Counted from the stretch's first letter, positions 7,213-15,755 are shown. The stretch: DNA of 58,194 nt from an uncultured bacterium (GCA_905215155.1 CAJMPJ010000017.1:1-58194), one strand, 5' to 3'. Made by a program: numbers and translations. Notes: generated by a model from the sequence alone, not told the origin.

Positions 7213-8565
7213 ATGGCTTTTGAGAGCTTATCCGACAAATTACAAAACGTATTTAAGAATTTGAGAGGCAAAGGACGTTTGTCTGAAGCCGATGTAAAAA
7301 CAGCACTTAAAGAAGTAAAGATGGCTTTGTTGGAAGCCGATGTTAGCTTTAAGGTTGTAAAGCAGTTTATCAGTGCTGTACAGGAGCGTGCCATTGGACA
7401 AGATGTCCAGAACAGCCTGACTCCGGGACAGATGGTAATAAAGATTGTGAATGAAGAACTGGTAAACTTAATGGGCTCTGATACAACAGAAATCCAGTTA
7501 AAGCCTGCCAGTGATATCACTGTCATTTTAATGGCCGGCCTTCAGGGTGCCGGTAAAACCACAACCACAGCCAAGATTGCCGGTAAGTTAAAGGCAAAGG
7601 GCAGAAAGCCTCTGCTGGTTGCCTGTGACGTTTACCGTCCTGCCGCAATCAAGCAGCTCCAGATCAACGGAGAGAAGCAGGGTGTCCCGGTTTTTTCCAT
7701 GGGGGAAAATCATAAACCGGCTGACATTGCTAAGGCAGCCATTGCGTCTGCCGCAAAGAATGATCAGAATGTGGTGATTCTCGATACAGCCGGACGTCTT
7801 CATATTGATGAGGACATGATGAATGAGCTGATTGAAATCAAAGAGGTGGTAGCGGTTGACCAGACCATTTTGGTGGTTGATGCCATGACTGGACAGGATG
7901 CGGTGAATGTTGCCGGAATGTTCAATGATAAGATTGGCATTGACGGTGTTATCGTTACAAAGCTTGATGGAGATACCCGAGGCGGTGCGGCTCTTTCGAT
8001 CCGTGCGGTTACCGGAAAGCCGGTTCTTTATGTGGGTATGGGCGAAAAGCTTTCTGATTTAGAACAGTTTTATCCGGATCGTATGGCCTCCAGAATCCTT
8101 GGCATGGGAGACATCCTTTCTCTGATTGAGAAGGCAGAAAACCAGGTCGACGAAGAAAAGGCAAAAGAGCTATCCCAAAAGCTCCGAAAAGCGGAATTTG
8201 ATTATAATGACTTCCTGGAACAGATGAGCCAGGTCAAGAATATGGGCGGAATGGCCAGCATTATGAGCATGATGCCAGGCATGAATCAATTGAAAGATAT
8301 TGATATTGATGAAAAAGCCATGGACCGTGTGGAAGCCATCATTCTTTCCATGACAGACAAAGAGCGGACCAATCCGGAGCTTATGAAGAATGCTTCCAGA
8401 AAGCAGCGCGTGGCGAAAGGTGCCGGCGTGGATATCAGCGAAGTCAACCGTATCGTCAAACAGTTTGACCAGATGAAGAAGATGATGAAACAGCTTCCCG
8501 GTTTGATGGGAGGAGGCAAACGTCATGGCGGCGGATTGTTTGGCAAACTCAAATTACCGTTTTAA
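7213..8565 (+). CDS. ffh: Signal recognition particle protein Ffh
   Basis: The GTPase subunit of SRP, which binds signal sequences of nascent membrane and secreted proteins and docks with FtsY. The 450 residues show the N domain, the G domain (GLQGAGKTTTTAK P-loop near 108, DTAGRLHID, TKLDGDTRGGAAL) and a methionine-rich C-terminal M domain (MGGMASIMSMMPGM; MKKMMKQLPGLMGG) that binds SRP RNA and signal peptides. GGAGGGCG precedes ATG 7213. No SRP RNA gene is visible in the window. Confidence 0.98.
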   Translation: MAFESLSDKLQNVFKNLRGKGRLSEADVKTALKEVKMALLEADVSFKVVKQFISAVQERAIGQDVQNSLTPGQMVIKIVNEELVNLMGSDTTEIQLKPASDITVILMAGLQGAGKTTTTAKIAGKLKAKGRKPLLVACDVYRPAAIKQLQINGEKQGVPVFSMGENHKPADIAKAAIASAAKNDQNVVILDTAGRLHIDEDMMNELIEIKEVVAVDQTILVVDAMTGQDAVNVAGMFNDKIGIDGVIVTKLDGDTRGGAALSIRAVTGKPVLYVGMGEKLSDLEQFYPDRMASRILGMGDILSLIEKAENQVDEEKAKELSQKLRKAEFDYNDFLEQMSQVKNMGGMASIMSMMPGMNQLKDIDIDEKAMDRVEAIILSMTDKERTNPELMKNASRKQRVAKGAGVDISEVNRIVKQFDQMKKMMKQLPGLMGGGKRHGGGLFGKLKLPF

Positions 8566-8648
8566 TTTACTTTGATGTTAGCAAGGCAGGTATCTGCGTT
8601 CGCTATATATAGTTTTTAAATTTAAGATTTAAGGAGGTGAATTTCACA

Positions 8649-8891
8649 ATGGCAGTAAAGATGAGATTAAAAAGAATGGGTCAGAAAAAGGCTCCTTTTT
8701 ATAGAATTGTAGTTGCAGATTCCAGATCTCCCAGAGATGGCAGATTTATCGAAGAAGTTGGTTACTATGATCCTAACACAGAACCAAGCGTAATCAAGTT
8801 CAACGAAGAGAACGCTAAGAAATGGTTAGCAACAGGTGCTCAGCCAACAGAAGTTGTAAGCAAGCTTTTAAAGATCGCCGGTATCCAGTAG
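8649..8891 (+). CDS. rpsP: 30S ribosomal protein S16
   Basis: An 80-residue protein starting [20 protein letters not shown], the invariant S16 N-terminus. The true start is ATG 8649, preceded by a near-perfect AGGAGGTGA at 8632-8640; the longer frame begins with the GTG inside that site. The 83-base gap after ffh contains a small GCAG/CTGC hairpin near 8595-8612, perhaps a weak terminator or leader structure. khpA follows. Confidence 0.98.
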   Translation: MAVKMRLKRMGQKKAPFYRIVVADSRSPRDGRFIEEVGYYDPNTEPSVIKFNEENAKKWLATGAQPTEVVSKLLKIAGIQ

Positions 8892-8906
8892 TGAGAGGTG
8901 AAGCAT

Positions 8907-9134
8907 ATGAAGGAATTAGTAGAAGTAATTGCAAAAGCACTGGTTGATAATCCAGATCAGGTTGCTGTTACTGAGACTTTAAAGGATGATGAAGTCATTC
9001 TTGAGCTTACAGTTGCACCTTCCGATATGGGTAAGGTTATTGGCAAACAGGGCAGAATTGCAAAAGCAATCCGTTCCGTTATAAAAGCAGCAGCTTCCAA
9101 AGAAGACAAAAAGGTTACTGTAGAGATTCAGTAA
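8907..9134 (+). CDS. khpA: KH-domain RNA-binding protein KhpA (YlqC)
   Basis: A 75-residue single KH domain with the GxxG loop in GKVIGKQGRIAKAIRSV. KhpA acts with KhpB as an RNA chaperone in Gram-positive bacteria and sits between rpsP and rimM in most Firmicutes. The start is ATG 8907; the in-frame GTG at 8898 is part of its ribosome site GAGAGGTGA. Two terminators follow the stop. Confidence 0.95.
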   Translation: MKELVEVIAKALVDNPDQVAVTETLKDDEVILELTVAPSDMGKVIGKQGRIAKAIRSVIKAAASKEDKKVTVEIQ

Positions 9135-9140
9135 CCTTGA

Positions 9141-9183
9141 AAGACCGCCGGCCTGTCGGGAAGACGGTCTTCTTTTGTTCTTT
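9141..9183 (+). terminator. Terminator after rpsP-khpA
   Basis: AAGACCG (9141-9147) pairs with CGGTCTT (9165-9171), with an inner CCG/CGG; T-rich tail to 9183. Confidence 0.8.
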
Positions 9184-9207
9184 AAAAGAGGTATGTGAAA
9201 ATATACG

Positions 9208-9240
9208 AAAAAACCGGGTAGGCTTATCCGGTTTCTTTTG
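9208..9240 (+). terminator. Second hairpin with T tract, directly before rimM
   Basis: AAACCGG (9211-9217) pairs with CCGGTTT (9228-9234), followed by TTTCTTTTG. It ends only 18 bases before the rimM start. It may be a backup terminator or an attenuator controlling read-through into rimM-trmD. Confidence 0.7.
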
Positions 9241-9258
9241 TATGACATGGAGAGACAG

Positions 9259-9768
9259 ATGGAAAATTTGTTGAGAGTCGGTGTGATTTCCTCTACCCAT
9301 GGGGTAAAGGGAGAAGTTAAGGTTTTTCCAACGACAGATGACGCAGGCCGTTTTAAAAATTTAAAAAAAGTAATCCTGGATACCGGACGGGAACAGATGG
9401 ATTTAGAGATCCAGGGAGTAAAATTCTTTAAAAACATGGTAATCCTTAAATTTAAAGGATATGATTCCATCAATGAGATAGAAAAATACAAGGGCAAAGA
9501 CTTGTTGATCACGAGAGACCAGGCAGTAGACCTTGGACCGGATGAGAACTTTATCGTTGATTTGATCGGTCTCCGTGTCATTACGGAAGACGGCAATGAA
9601 TTTGGCACTCTGACAGATGTACTGAAGACAGGTGCCAATGATGTTTACGAAGTGAAGACAACCGATGGAAAGGAAGTTTTGCTTCCTGCAATCCGGGAAT
9701 GCGTATTAAAGGTGGATCTGGAGAACAAAACGGTTACTGTCCACATCATGGATGGTCTTCTGGATTAA
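9259..9768 (+). CDS. rimM: Ribosome maturation factor RimM
   Basis: Binds S19 and assists 30S head maturation. The 169-residue protein begins [21 protein letters not shown], the family N-terminus, followed by a PRC-barrel C-terminal domain ([23 protein letters not shown]). Three in-frame Met codons exist (9238 frame start, 9247, 9259). I chose 9259 because GGAGAG lies 5-10 bases upstream and it gives the usual N-terminus. The gene is 18 bases after a terminator-like hairpin with no clear promoter between them. Confidence 0.94.
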   Translation: MENLLRVGVISSTHGVKGEVKVFPTTDDAGRFKNLKKVILDTGREQMDLEIQGVKFFKNMVILKFKGYDSINEIEKYKGKDLLITRDQAVDLGPDENFIVDLIGLRVITEDGNEFGTLTDVLKTGANDVYEVKTTDGKEVLLPAIRECVLKVDLENKTVTVHIMDGLLD

Positions 9769-9786
9769 GATGGAGGAGCGGTACGA

Positions 9787-10533
9787 ATGAATTATCACAT
9801 ATTAACGCTGTTTCCTGAAATGGTTTTAAACGGACTAAATACCAGTATCATCGGGAGAGCGGCGGAAAAAGGCTTACTTTCCATTGAGGCCATTGACATC
9901 CGGGAATATTCAACGGACAAGCACCGTCATGTGGATGATTATCCTTATGGAGGCGGAGCCGGAATGGTTATGCAGCCAATGCCCATCTGCGATGCTTATG
10001 ATGACCTTTGTGAAAGAATTGGCAAGAAGCCCCGTGTGATTTACATGACTCCCCAGGGACGGGTATTCAATCAGAAGATTGCTAAGGAGCTTGCAAAAGA
10101 GGAGGATCTGGTGTTCCTGTGCGGCCATTATGAAGGAATTGATGAAAGGGCGTTGGAACTGATTGCCACGGATTACTTATCCATCGGCGATTATGTTCTG
10201 ACCGGCGGAGAACTTCCTGCCATGGTCATGATCGACTGCATTTCAAGATTGATTCCCGGAGTCTTGAATAACGATGCTTCTGCAGAGTTTGAATCCTTTT
10301 ATGACAATTTATTGGAATATCCACAGTACACCAGACCGGAAGAATATAAGGGACTGCGGGTCCCGGAGGTGCTTTTGTCCGGACATCATAAGAAGATTGA
10401 TACCTGGAGACGGGAGCAGTCCATCAAACGAACCTTAGAGAGAAGACCCGATTTACTGGCAGGAGCCGTCCTGTCAAAAAAAGAAGAAGAATATTTGAAA
10501 GAACTTGAAAAAGAGCAGGAAAACCGGGAATAA
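9787..10533 (+). CDS. trmD: tRNA (guanine-N1)-methyltransferase TrmD
   Basis: Methylates G37 in tRNAs reading CNN/CGG-type codons, preventing frameshifts. The 248-residue SPOUT protein has YHILTLFPEM at the N-terminus, DDYPYGGGAGMVMQPMPI, LCGHYEGIDERAL and the knotted SAM site SIGDYVLTGGELPAMVMID, then SGHHKKIDTWRREQ. ATG 9787 has TGGAGGAGCGG upstream and lies 18 bases after rimM, so the two are one unit. Confidence 0.98.
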   Translation: MNYHILTLFPEMVLNGLNTSIIGRAAEKGLLSIEAIDIREYSTDKHRHVDDYPYGGGAGMVMQPMPICDAYDDLCERIGKKPRVIYMTPQGRVFNQKIAKELAKEEDLVFLCGHYEGIDERALELIATDYLSIGDYVLTGGELPAMVMIDCISRLIPGVLNNDASAEFESFYDNLLEYPQYTRPEEYKGLRVPEVLLSGHHKKIDTWRREQSIKRTLERRPDLLAGAVLSKKEEEYLKELEKEQENRE

Positions 10534-10550
10534 TTTAAGAGAGAAAGGAC

Positions 10551-10579
10551 TTGCATTCCATAGTCCTTTATGATAAAAT
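10551..10579 (+). promoter_or_regulatory. Promoter of rplS with -35 inside an inverted repeat
   Basis: TTGCAT (10551-10556), 17-base spacer, TAAAAT (10574-10579). An 8-base perfect inverted repeat, AAAGGACT (10544-10551) and AGTCCTTT (10562-10569), brackets the -35. The repeat could be the trmD terminator stem (there is no T tract) or an operator. A leader of about 87 bases precedes rplS; it could hold an L19 autoregulatory structure, but I cannot confirm one. Confidence 0.6.
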
Positions 10580-10672
10580 ACAAAATGTTGTGATGAAAAG
10601 GCGATGCTCCTCTGTTACGGATTTCAGTATGAAGTATTAAGAACATCAAATATAATCAAGGAGGTTCACACA

Positions 10673-11020
10673 ATGAACGAAATTATTAAGAATATCGAAG
10701 CAGCACAGTTAAAGCAGTCCGTACCGGAGTTCCATGTTGGTGATACCGTTAAGGTATACAACAAGATTAAAGAGGGATCCCGCGAAAGAATCCAGATTTT
10801 TGAAGGAACTGTCATTAAGAGACAGAACGGCGGAGCAAGAGAAACATTTACCGTAAGAAAGAACTCAAACGGTATCGGCGTTGAGAAGACCTGGCCATTA
10901 CATTCCCCTTCCGTAGACAACATCGAAGTTGTTAGAAAGGGTAAAGTAAGAAGAGCAAAACTGAATTACTTAAGAGACAGAATCGGTAAGGCTGCTAAGG
11001 TTAAAGAATTAGTTAGATAA
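10673..11020 (+). CDS. rplS: 50S ribosomal protein L19
   Basis: A 115-residue protein with the L19 signatures [54 protein letters not shown] and [18 protein letters not shown]. The start is ATG 10673 with AAGGAGG 8 bases upstream; the frame is open further up (10604) but that would translate the leader. Confidence 0.98.
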   Translation: MNEIIKNIEAAQLKQSVPEFHVGDTVKVYNKIKEGSRERIQIFEGTVIKRQNGGARETFTVRKNSNGIGVEKTWPLHSPSVDNIEVVRKGKVRRAKLNYLRDRIGKAAKVKELVR

Positions 11021-11036
11021 TTCCGGAACATGTGAG

Positions 11037-11063
11037 GGGACAATGTAAATTGTCCCTTTCTTT
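11037..11063 (+). terminator. Terminator after rplS
   Basis: Perfect stem GGGACAAT / ATTGTCCC with loop GTAA, then TTTCTTT. Confidence 0.9.
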
Positions 11064-11082
11064 AGTAGGTGGGGTGTTTGAT

Positions 11083-11634
11083 ATGGATTTTTATCATAGT
11101 GAAGACAATAATAAGCTCCGCCATGTAGTCAACTGGATTGTTGATATTGTAGTTGTGATTGCATTTGCGTGGTTTCTGGTCTATGCTTTTGGCACTCAGA
11201 TTGTAATCGCTGGACATTCCATGGATCCCCTCCTTCAATCAGAGGATGTGGTTTTGATGGACCGGCTGGCATATGATTTCGGTCATCCTGGCCGCTTTGA
11301 TGTGGTTGTGTTTCAGCGAGAAGACCGGAAGATGAATGTAAAACGTGTCATTGGTCTGCCGGGGGAAACTGTGCAGATTAAAAACGATGAGATCTATATT
11401 GATGGTGAGAAGCTGAAAGAACCGGCAGGTCTTGGCCGGGTATCTCTGGCTGGACTGGCAGAAAAGCCTGTAAAGCTGGGAGAAGATGAATATTTTCTGT
11501 TGGGAGACAACAGAGACAGCAGTGAGGACAGCCGGTTTTCCAATATCGGCAATGTAAGCGGCAGTCAGATCCAGGGAAGAGTCTGGTTTCGGATTATGCC
11601 TTTTGTAAAGATGGAATTAATTCGTTCAAAATAG
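11083..11634 (+). CDS. lepB: Signal peptidase I
   Basis: A membrane-anchored serine protease that removes signal peptides from exported proteins. The 183-residue form has one N-terminal membrane segment (residues ~17-38, VVNWIVDIVVVIAFAWFLVY), the catalytic Ser in GHSMDPLL (~46), the catalytic Lys in VKRVIGLPGE (~87) and the C-terminal GDNRDSSEDSR box. The start is ATG 11083 with AGGTGGGGTG upstream; the longer frame runs through the rplS terminator. ylqF follows after 9 bases. Confidence 0.96.
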   Translation: MDFYHSEDNNKLRHVVNWIVDIVVVIAFAWFLVYAFGTQIVIAGHSMDPLLQSEDVVLMDRLAYDFGHPGRFDVVVFQREDRKMNVKRVIGLPGETVQIKNDEIYIDGEKLKEPAGLGRVSLAGLAEKPVKLGEDEYFLLGDNRDSSEDSRFSNIGNVSGSQIQGRVWFRIMPFVKMELIRSK

Positions 11635-11643
11635 AGGAATGTT

Positions 11644-12489
11644 ATGAATATACAATGGTATCCAGGTCATATGACCAAAGCCAAAAGAGCTATGAAGGAA
11701 GATATCAAATTAATTGATTTGATTATAGAACTGGTAGATGCAAGAGTGCCGTTAAGCAGCCGGAATCCGGATATTGATGATTTGGGAGCCGGGAAAGCCC
11801 GGATGGTCCTTCTCAATAAGTCCGATCTTGCGGATGAGCGTATGAACGGGGCATGGACGGAATACTTTGAGGCTCAGGGCTGCCACGTGGTAAAGGTGAA
11901 TTCCAAAAGCGGTTCCGGTTTGAAGCAGATCAATCATGTGGTTCAGATCGCCTGTAAAGAAAAGATTGAGCGGGACCGAAGACGAGGAATCTTAAACCGT
12001 CCCGTCCGGGCCATGGTAGTAGGAATTCCAAACGTAGGGAAATCTACGTTTATCAACTCCTTTGCCGGAAAAGCATGTGCAAAAACAGGCAATAAGCCGG
12101 GAGTGACCAAAGGAAACCAGTGGATCCGTCTCAATAAGAGTCTGGAACTGCTTGATACTCCTGGAATTCTCTGGCCCAGGTTTGAAGATCAGCAGGTAGG
12201 GATTAAGCTGGCTTTGATTGGCTCTATTAATGATGAGATTTTAAACAAAGATGAATTGGCAATGGAACTGATCCGCTTTCTTGTGAAGCATTATCCCAAT
12301 GTACTGAAAGAACGGTATGGGATAGAAACGGAAGAACCGTTTCATATATTGGAAGAGGTGGCAAGAGCCAGATCCTGTCTTGCAAAAGGCGGAGAACTGG
12401 ATCTTATTAAGGCTTCCAATTTATTGATTGATGATTTCAGAAACGGGAAACTTGGCCGAATGACCATGGAATTTCCTTCAAAAGAGTAA
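11644..12489 (+). CDS. ylqF: Ribosome biogenesis GTPase YlqF/RbgA
   Basis: A 281-residue circularly permuted GTPase needed for late 50S assembly in Bacillus. It begins with the family N-terminus IQWYPGHMTKAKRAMKED, then NKSDLAD (G4), GIPNVGKSTFIN (G1), PGVTKG (G2) and DTPGILWPRF (G3), and ends with the ANTAR-like C-terminal domain. Its position beside lepB and rnhB matches B. subtilis. Confidence 0.97.
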   Translation: MNIQWYPGHMTKAKRAMKEDIKLIDLIIELVDARVPLSSRNPDIDDLGAGKARMVLLNKSDLADERMNGAWTEYFEAQGCHVVKVNSKSGSGLKQINHVVQIACKEKIERDRRRGILNRPVRAMVVGIPNVGKSTFINSFAGKACAKTGNKPGVTKGNQWIRLNKSLELLDTPGILWPRFEDQQVGIKLALIGSINDEILNKDELAMELIRFLVKHYPNVLKERYGIETEEPFHILEEVARARSCLAKGGELDLIKASNLLIDDFRNGKLGRMTMEFPSKE

Positions 12490-12500
12490 TACAAAAATAC

Positions 12501-12533
12501 ACGGGCGGCTCTTAAAAGGGCGGCCCTGTTTTT
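12501..12533 (+). terminator. Terminator after ylqF
   Basis: An imperfect GC-rich stem (ACGGGC with GCCCTGT, one bulged base) followed by GTTTTTC. Weaker than the other terminators here. Confidence 0.6.
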
Positions 12534-12558
12534 CAATCAAAATGTGGGAGCAGAGGAA

Positions 12559-13212
12559 ATGAGAAAATTAACAGAAGAAAAACTTAAGGCAGAGCAGGAA
12601 CGTTTAGAGAAGATGAAGGAATACGAATCCCGGTATGAGGAGCATATCATCGTCTGCGGCATTGATGAAGCCGGCAGAGGACCTTTGGCAGGCCCGGTAG
12701 TCGCAGGCGCCGCCATACTGCCGGGAGACTGTGAGATCTTATACTTAAACGATTCCAAAAAGCTGTCTGAAAAAAAGCGGGAAGCGTTATATTTGGAGAT
12801 TCAGGAGAAAGCGTTAGCAGTTGCTGTTGGTGTGGTAGGAGCTGACAGGATTGATGAGATCAATATATTGCAGGCGACTTATGAGGCGATGAGACTGGCA
12901 GTTGGAAAGCTGGGCCTTCAGCCGGACGTTCTTTTAAATGATGCGGTTATCATTCCCGGACTTACCATGGAACAGGTTCCCATCATCAAAGGAGACGGAA
13001 AAAGCGTGTCCATTGCAGCGGCCAGCATTATGGCAAAAGTTACCAGAGATCATATGATGGAAGAGTATGATACATTATTTCCTCAATACGGCTTTGCCAA
13101 ACATAAGGGGTATGGGACGGCAGCACATATCAGCGCATTAAAGGAGTATGGGCCTTGTCCCATTCATAGACGGAGCTTTATAAAAAAATTTGTGAATGAA
13201 GGAGAGCGTTAG
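12559..13212 (+). CDS. rnhB: Ribonuclease HII
   Basis: Cleaves RNA in RNA-DNA hybrids and misincorporated ribonucleotides. The catalytic carboxylates are visible in GIDEAGRGPLAGPVVAGA, LNDSKKLS, and further Asp residues in LNDAVII and KVTRDHMM. ATG 12559 has AGAGGAA upstream and gives 217 residues; the GTG at 12544 is a possible earlier start with no good ribosome site. The N-terminal ~25 residues form a charged helix before the domain. Its end runs into the yraN-family gene. Confidence 0.96.
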   Translation: MRKLTEEKLKAEQERLEKMKEYESRYEEHIIVCGIDEAGRGPLAGPVVAGAAILPGDCEILYLNDSKKLSEKKREALYLEIQEKALAVAVGVVGADRIDEINILQATYEAMRLAVGKLGLQPDVLLNDAVIIPGLTMEQVPIIKGDGKSVSIAAASIMAKVTRDHMMEEYDTLFPQYGFAKHKGYGTAAHISALKEYGPCPIHRRSFIKKFVNEGER

Positions 13213-13216
13213 GCTT

Positions 13217-13564
13217 TTGAAGAAGAGTACCAGAGAGATCGGGAATGAATATGAGAGTATGGCAGCTTCCTATTTGCAGAGCTTCGGCTATGAAATAATA
13301 GAACGCAATTACCGGGATAAGCTTGGAGAGATTGATATCATCGCAAAGGATGGAAGAGAACTGGTTTTTGTTGAAGTAAAGTACCGGCTCAATCTTTCAA
13401 AAGGAGATCCGGCGGAAGCTGTAGGCAAAAGAAAACAGATAAGGCTCCAAAATGGTGCCAGAGGATACTTATATCGCCATCATCTGGAGGAAGATATCCC
13501 CTGCCGGTTTGATGTGGTAGCCATTTTGGGGGAGGAAATCAGACTGATTAAAAATGCATTTTAA
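13217..13564 (+). CDS. YraN family (UPF0102) endonuclease-like protein
   Basis: A ~115-residue protein with a PD-(D/E)XK-like core: GNEYESMAASYLQ, YEIIERNYRDKLGEIDIIAKDG and LVFVEVKYR, where the Asp, Glu and Lys match the nuclease signature. Function in the cell is not established; it is usually next to rnhB. The start is uncertain. TTG 13217 has GGAGAG 10 bases upstream; the ATG at 13196 inside rnhB would add seven residues but lacks a ribosome site. Confidence 0.88.
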   Translation: MKKSTREIGNEYESMAASYLQSFGYEIIERNYRDKLGEIDIIAKDGRELVFVEVKYRLNLSKGDPAEAVGKRKQIRLQNGARGYLYRHHLEEDIPCRFDVVAILGEEIRLIKNAF

Positions 13565-13577
13565 TGGAGGGAAGCGG

Positions 13578-14450
13578 ATGAACGATATATGGAAGCGGAA
13601 AGGACATAATAAAATTCTGGTTTATAAAACGGTGGAGGGAGTCCCCTTTCTATCTTTTCCCATTCTGGAGAAAACAGGGCTTGTAAAACAGGGATTTTCT
13701 ACAAAAATGGGAGGTGTCAGCCAGGGAAAGTATGCTACGATGAATTTTACGTTTACCCGCGGCGATAATCCGGACCATGTACATGAAAATTACCGGCGCA
13801 TGGCAAAAGCCCTGGGAGTTGATCCAGAGAAAATGGTGTTGTCCTACCAGACCCATACCACCAATGTGAAGCGGGTGACCGAGTCTGATGCGGGGAAGGG
13901 AATCACAAAGGAACGGGAATATAAAGATGTGGACGGACTGATCACTAATGTTTCTGGAATTACCCTGGTAACATTTTATGCGGATTGTGTTCCTCTTTAC
14001 TTTCTGGACCCGGTCCATAAAGCCATTGGACTCAGTCATTCCGGATGGCGGGGAACGGTAAAACGTATGGGAGATGTAACGGTAAAAAAGATGGGAGAGT
14101 CTTTTGGAACCAGACCGGAAGATTTGATCGCCTGCATTGGCCCAAGCATATGCAGAACCTGCTATGAGGTGGGAAATGATGTGGCTGAGGCATTCCGGAA
14201 AAGTTTTGAAGAAACATACTGGAAGGACATTCTGACAGAAAAAGAAAATGGAAAGTTCTTACTGGACCTTTGGCGGGCAAATGAGATCGTGCTTTTAGAA
14301 GCTGGTCTGAGAAAAGAAAATATTCAGATTACGGATATTTGTACACACTGCAATTCTGATTATCTGTTTTCCCACCGGACTACAGGCAATGAGAGAGGAA
14401 ATCTTGCGGCATTTCTCTCACTTTCAGAGAATAACGGTCCGCAACAATAA
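13578..14450 (+). CDS. pgeF: Purine nucleoside phosphorylase / laccase-domain protein (PgeF, YfiH family)
   Basis: Multi-copper polyphenol oxidase-fold protein; in E. coli the homologue edits cell-wall precursors and other members act on purine nucleosides. The metal-site residues appear in SYQTHTTNVKRV (His), VTFYADCVPLYFLDP (Cys) and LSHSGWRGTVKRM (His), with CIGPSICRTCYEVG nearer the C-terminus. ATG 13578 has TGGAGGG upstream, giving 290 residues. It is the last gene of the block and is followed by a bidirectional terminator. Confidence 0.92.
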   Translation: MNDIWKRKGHNKILVYKTVEGVPFLSFPILEKTGLVKQGFSTKMGGVSQGKYATMNFTFTRGDNPDHVHENYRRMAKALGVDPEKMVLSYQTHTTNVKRVTESDAGKGITKEREYKDVDGLITNVSGITLVTFYADCVPLYFLDPVHKAIGLSHSGWRGTVKRMGDVTVKKMGESFGTRPEDLIACIGPSICRTCYEVGNDVAEAFRKSFEETYWKDILTEKENGKFLLDLWRANEIVLLEAGLRKENIQITDICTHCNSDYLFSHRTTGNERGNLAAFLSLSENNGPQQ

Positions 14451-14503
14451 AATGACTGCAGCAAATGAGTGTTTTTCATTCTCATATGCTGCAGTCATTG
14501 ATT
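14451..14503. terminator. Bidirectional terminator between pgeF and the PRPP synthetase gene
   Basis: AATGACTGCAGCA (14451-14463) pairs with TGCTGCAGTCATT (14487-14499), continued by ATGAG/CTCAT inside. T-rich flanks occur on both strands (TTTTATTG on the minus strand), fitting the convergent genes. Confidence 0.85.
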
Positions 14504-14509
14504 AAATAA

Positions 14510-15688
14510 TTAAGCCTTGAATTTTCTTAAAAGATTCTGGATTTTTTCTGTGGAACTAAGTGCAGTGCTGATGGGGACATCGTGATTCAATGAATTCACA
14601 ATTGCAGCCAGATATTTGCTGATATCAGCTTCCACATACCATTCTCTTTCAAATAATTCCTTTGGACGGTAATTTAAGTTTGTAGTAACGACCCGGTCAA
14701 TGTAACCTTTTCTGTAATAATCGTCAAACTTGTCCAATCCATTGGTAAAGAGACCGAAGGTACAGCATACGATCACTTTATCGGCTTTGCGTTCTTTTAA
14801 TTCCTTGGCAGTATCCAGCATGCTTTCGCCGGAGGAGATCATGTCATCTACGATCAATACTGTCTTGCCTTCCACAGAGGCACCCAGGAACTCATGAGCA
14901 ACGATAGGATTGCGTCCGCCCACCACCTTGGAGTAATCTCTTCTTTTATAGAACATACCCATATCAACGCTTAAGTTGTTGGCAAGATACACGGCACGGT
15001 CCATGGCACCTTCATCCGGGCTGATAACCATCATTTTCTCTTTGTCAATTTTTAAATCCGGATACTGTTTGAGTACTGCCTTGATAAACTGGTAGGTTGG
15101 CATGAAATTATCAAATCCGCTTAAAGGAATGGCGTTCTGGACTCTTGGGTCGTGAGCATCAAAGGTGATGATATTGGTGACGCCCATATGAACCAGTTCC
15201 TCTAAAGCCATTGCACAATCTAAGGATTCTCTTTTGCTTCTTTTGTGCTGTCTGCTTTCATATAAGAAAGGCATAATAACACTTACTCTGTGGGCAGTGG
15301 CACAGCAGGCACCTAAAATCCTCTTTAAATCCTGGAAGTGATCATCTGGTGACATATGGTTGATATAACCATTGACGGTATAGGGAATGCTGTAGTTGGT
15401 CACATCCACCATTGCAAAAACGTCTGTCCCACGAACAGATTCATTGATAATCCCTTTTGCTTCTCCGCTTCCGAAGCGAGGGCATTCACAGTCAAGAAGA
15501 TAAGAATTGACATCGTATCCCCGGTAGTGAAGATCAGCTTCCCGGCGCTTTAATTCCTCGATATCATTTCTGCGGAAACCAACAATATGGTCATTTACTT
15601 TTTCAGCCAGTTCCCTGCAGCTTTCCAGTGCTGCAATCTTTAAGGGAGCAACAGGAAGCTGGTCTTTAAATACATAATCATTTGCCAT
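14510..15688 (-). CDS. prs: Ribose-phosphate pyrophosphokinase, long divergent type
   Basis: Makes PRPP from ribose 5-phosphate and ATP for nucleotides, histidine and tryptophan. The 392 residues exceed the usual ~315. PRPP-synthetase signatures are present but altered: CPRFGSGEAKGIINESVRG, TFDAHDPRVQNAIPL (usual DLHxxQxQGFF), ISPDEGAMDRA, and PRPP-loop VLIVDDMISSGESM where VDDMIDTGGT is usual. N- and C-terminal extensions account for the length. It is monocistronic, with its own promoter and a terminator shared with pgeF. ATG 15688 (minus) has GGAGGAA upstream. An altered regulatory site is possible; the enzyme name itself is fairly secure. Confidence 0.9.
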   Translation of the reverse strand: MANDYVFKDQLPVAPLKIAALESCRELAEKVNDHIVGFRRNDIEELKRREADLHYRGYDVNSYLLDCECPRFGSGEAKGIINESVRGTDVFAMVDVTNYSIPYTVNGYINHMSPDDHFQDLKRILGACCATAHRVSVIMPFLYESRQHKRSKRESLDCAMALEELVHMGVTNIITFDAHDPRVQNAIPLSGFDNFMPTYQFIKAVLKQYPDLKIDKEKMMVISPDEGAMDRAVYLANNLSVDMGMFYKRRDYSKVVGGRNPIVAHEFLGASVEGKTVLIVDDMISSGESMLDTAKELKERKADKVIVCCTFGLFTNGLDKFDDYYRKGYIDRVVTTNLNYRPKELFEREWYVEADISKYLAAIVNSLNHDVPISTALSSTEKIQNLLRKFKA

Positions 15689-15712
15689 GACAAAGATTCC
15701 TCCATAATGAAT

Positions 15713-15740
15713 GAACAGCCAGCGGTAAAACTGCCTGTTC
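15713..15740 (-). repeat. Inverted repeat in the PRPP synthetase leader
   Basis: GAACAGCCAG and CTGCCTGTTC form a 10-base imperfect inverted repeat with an 8-base centre, between the predicted transcript start and the ribosome site. It could be an operator or an RNA hairpin. Confidence 0.6.
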
Positions 15741-15755
15741 TCTAATCTTATCCCT

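Noticed and set aside
8979..9638. 219-codon open frame on the minus strand
   Set aside because: Lies antisense to khpA and rimM, with no ribosome site or promoter, and the + genes have clear family matches; treated as a shadow frame.
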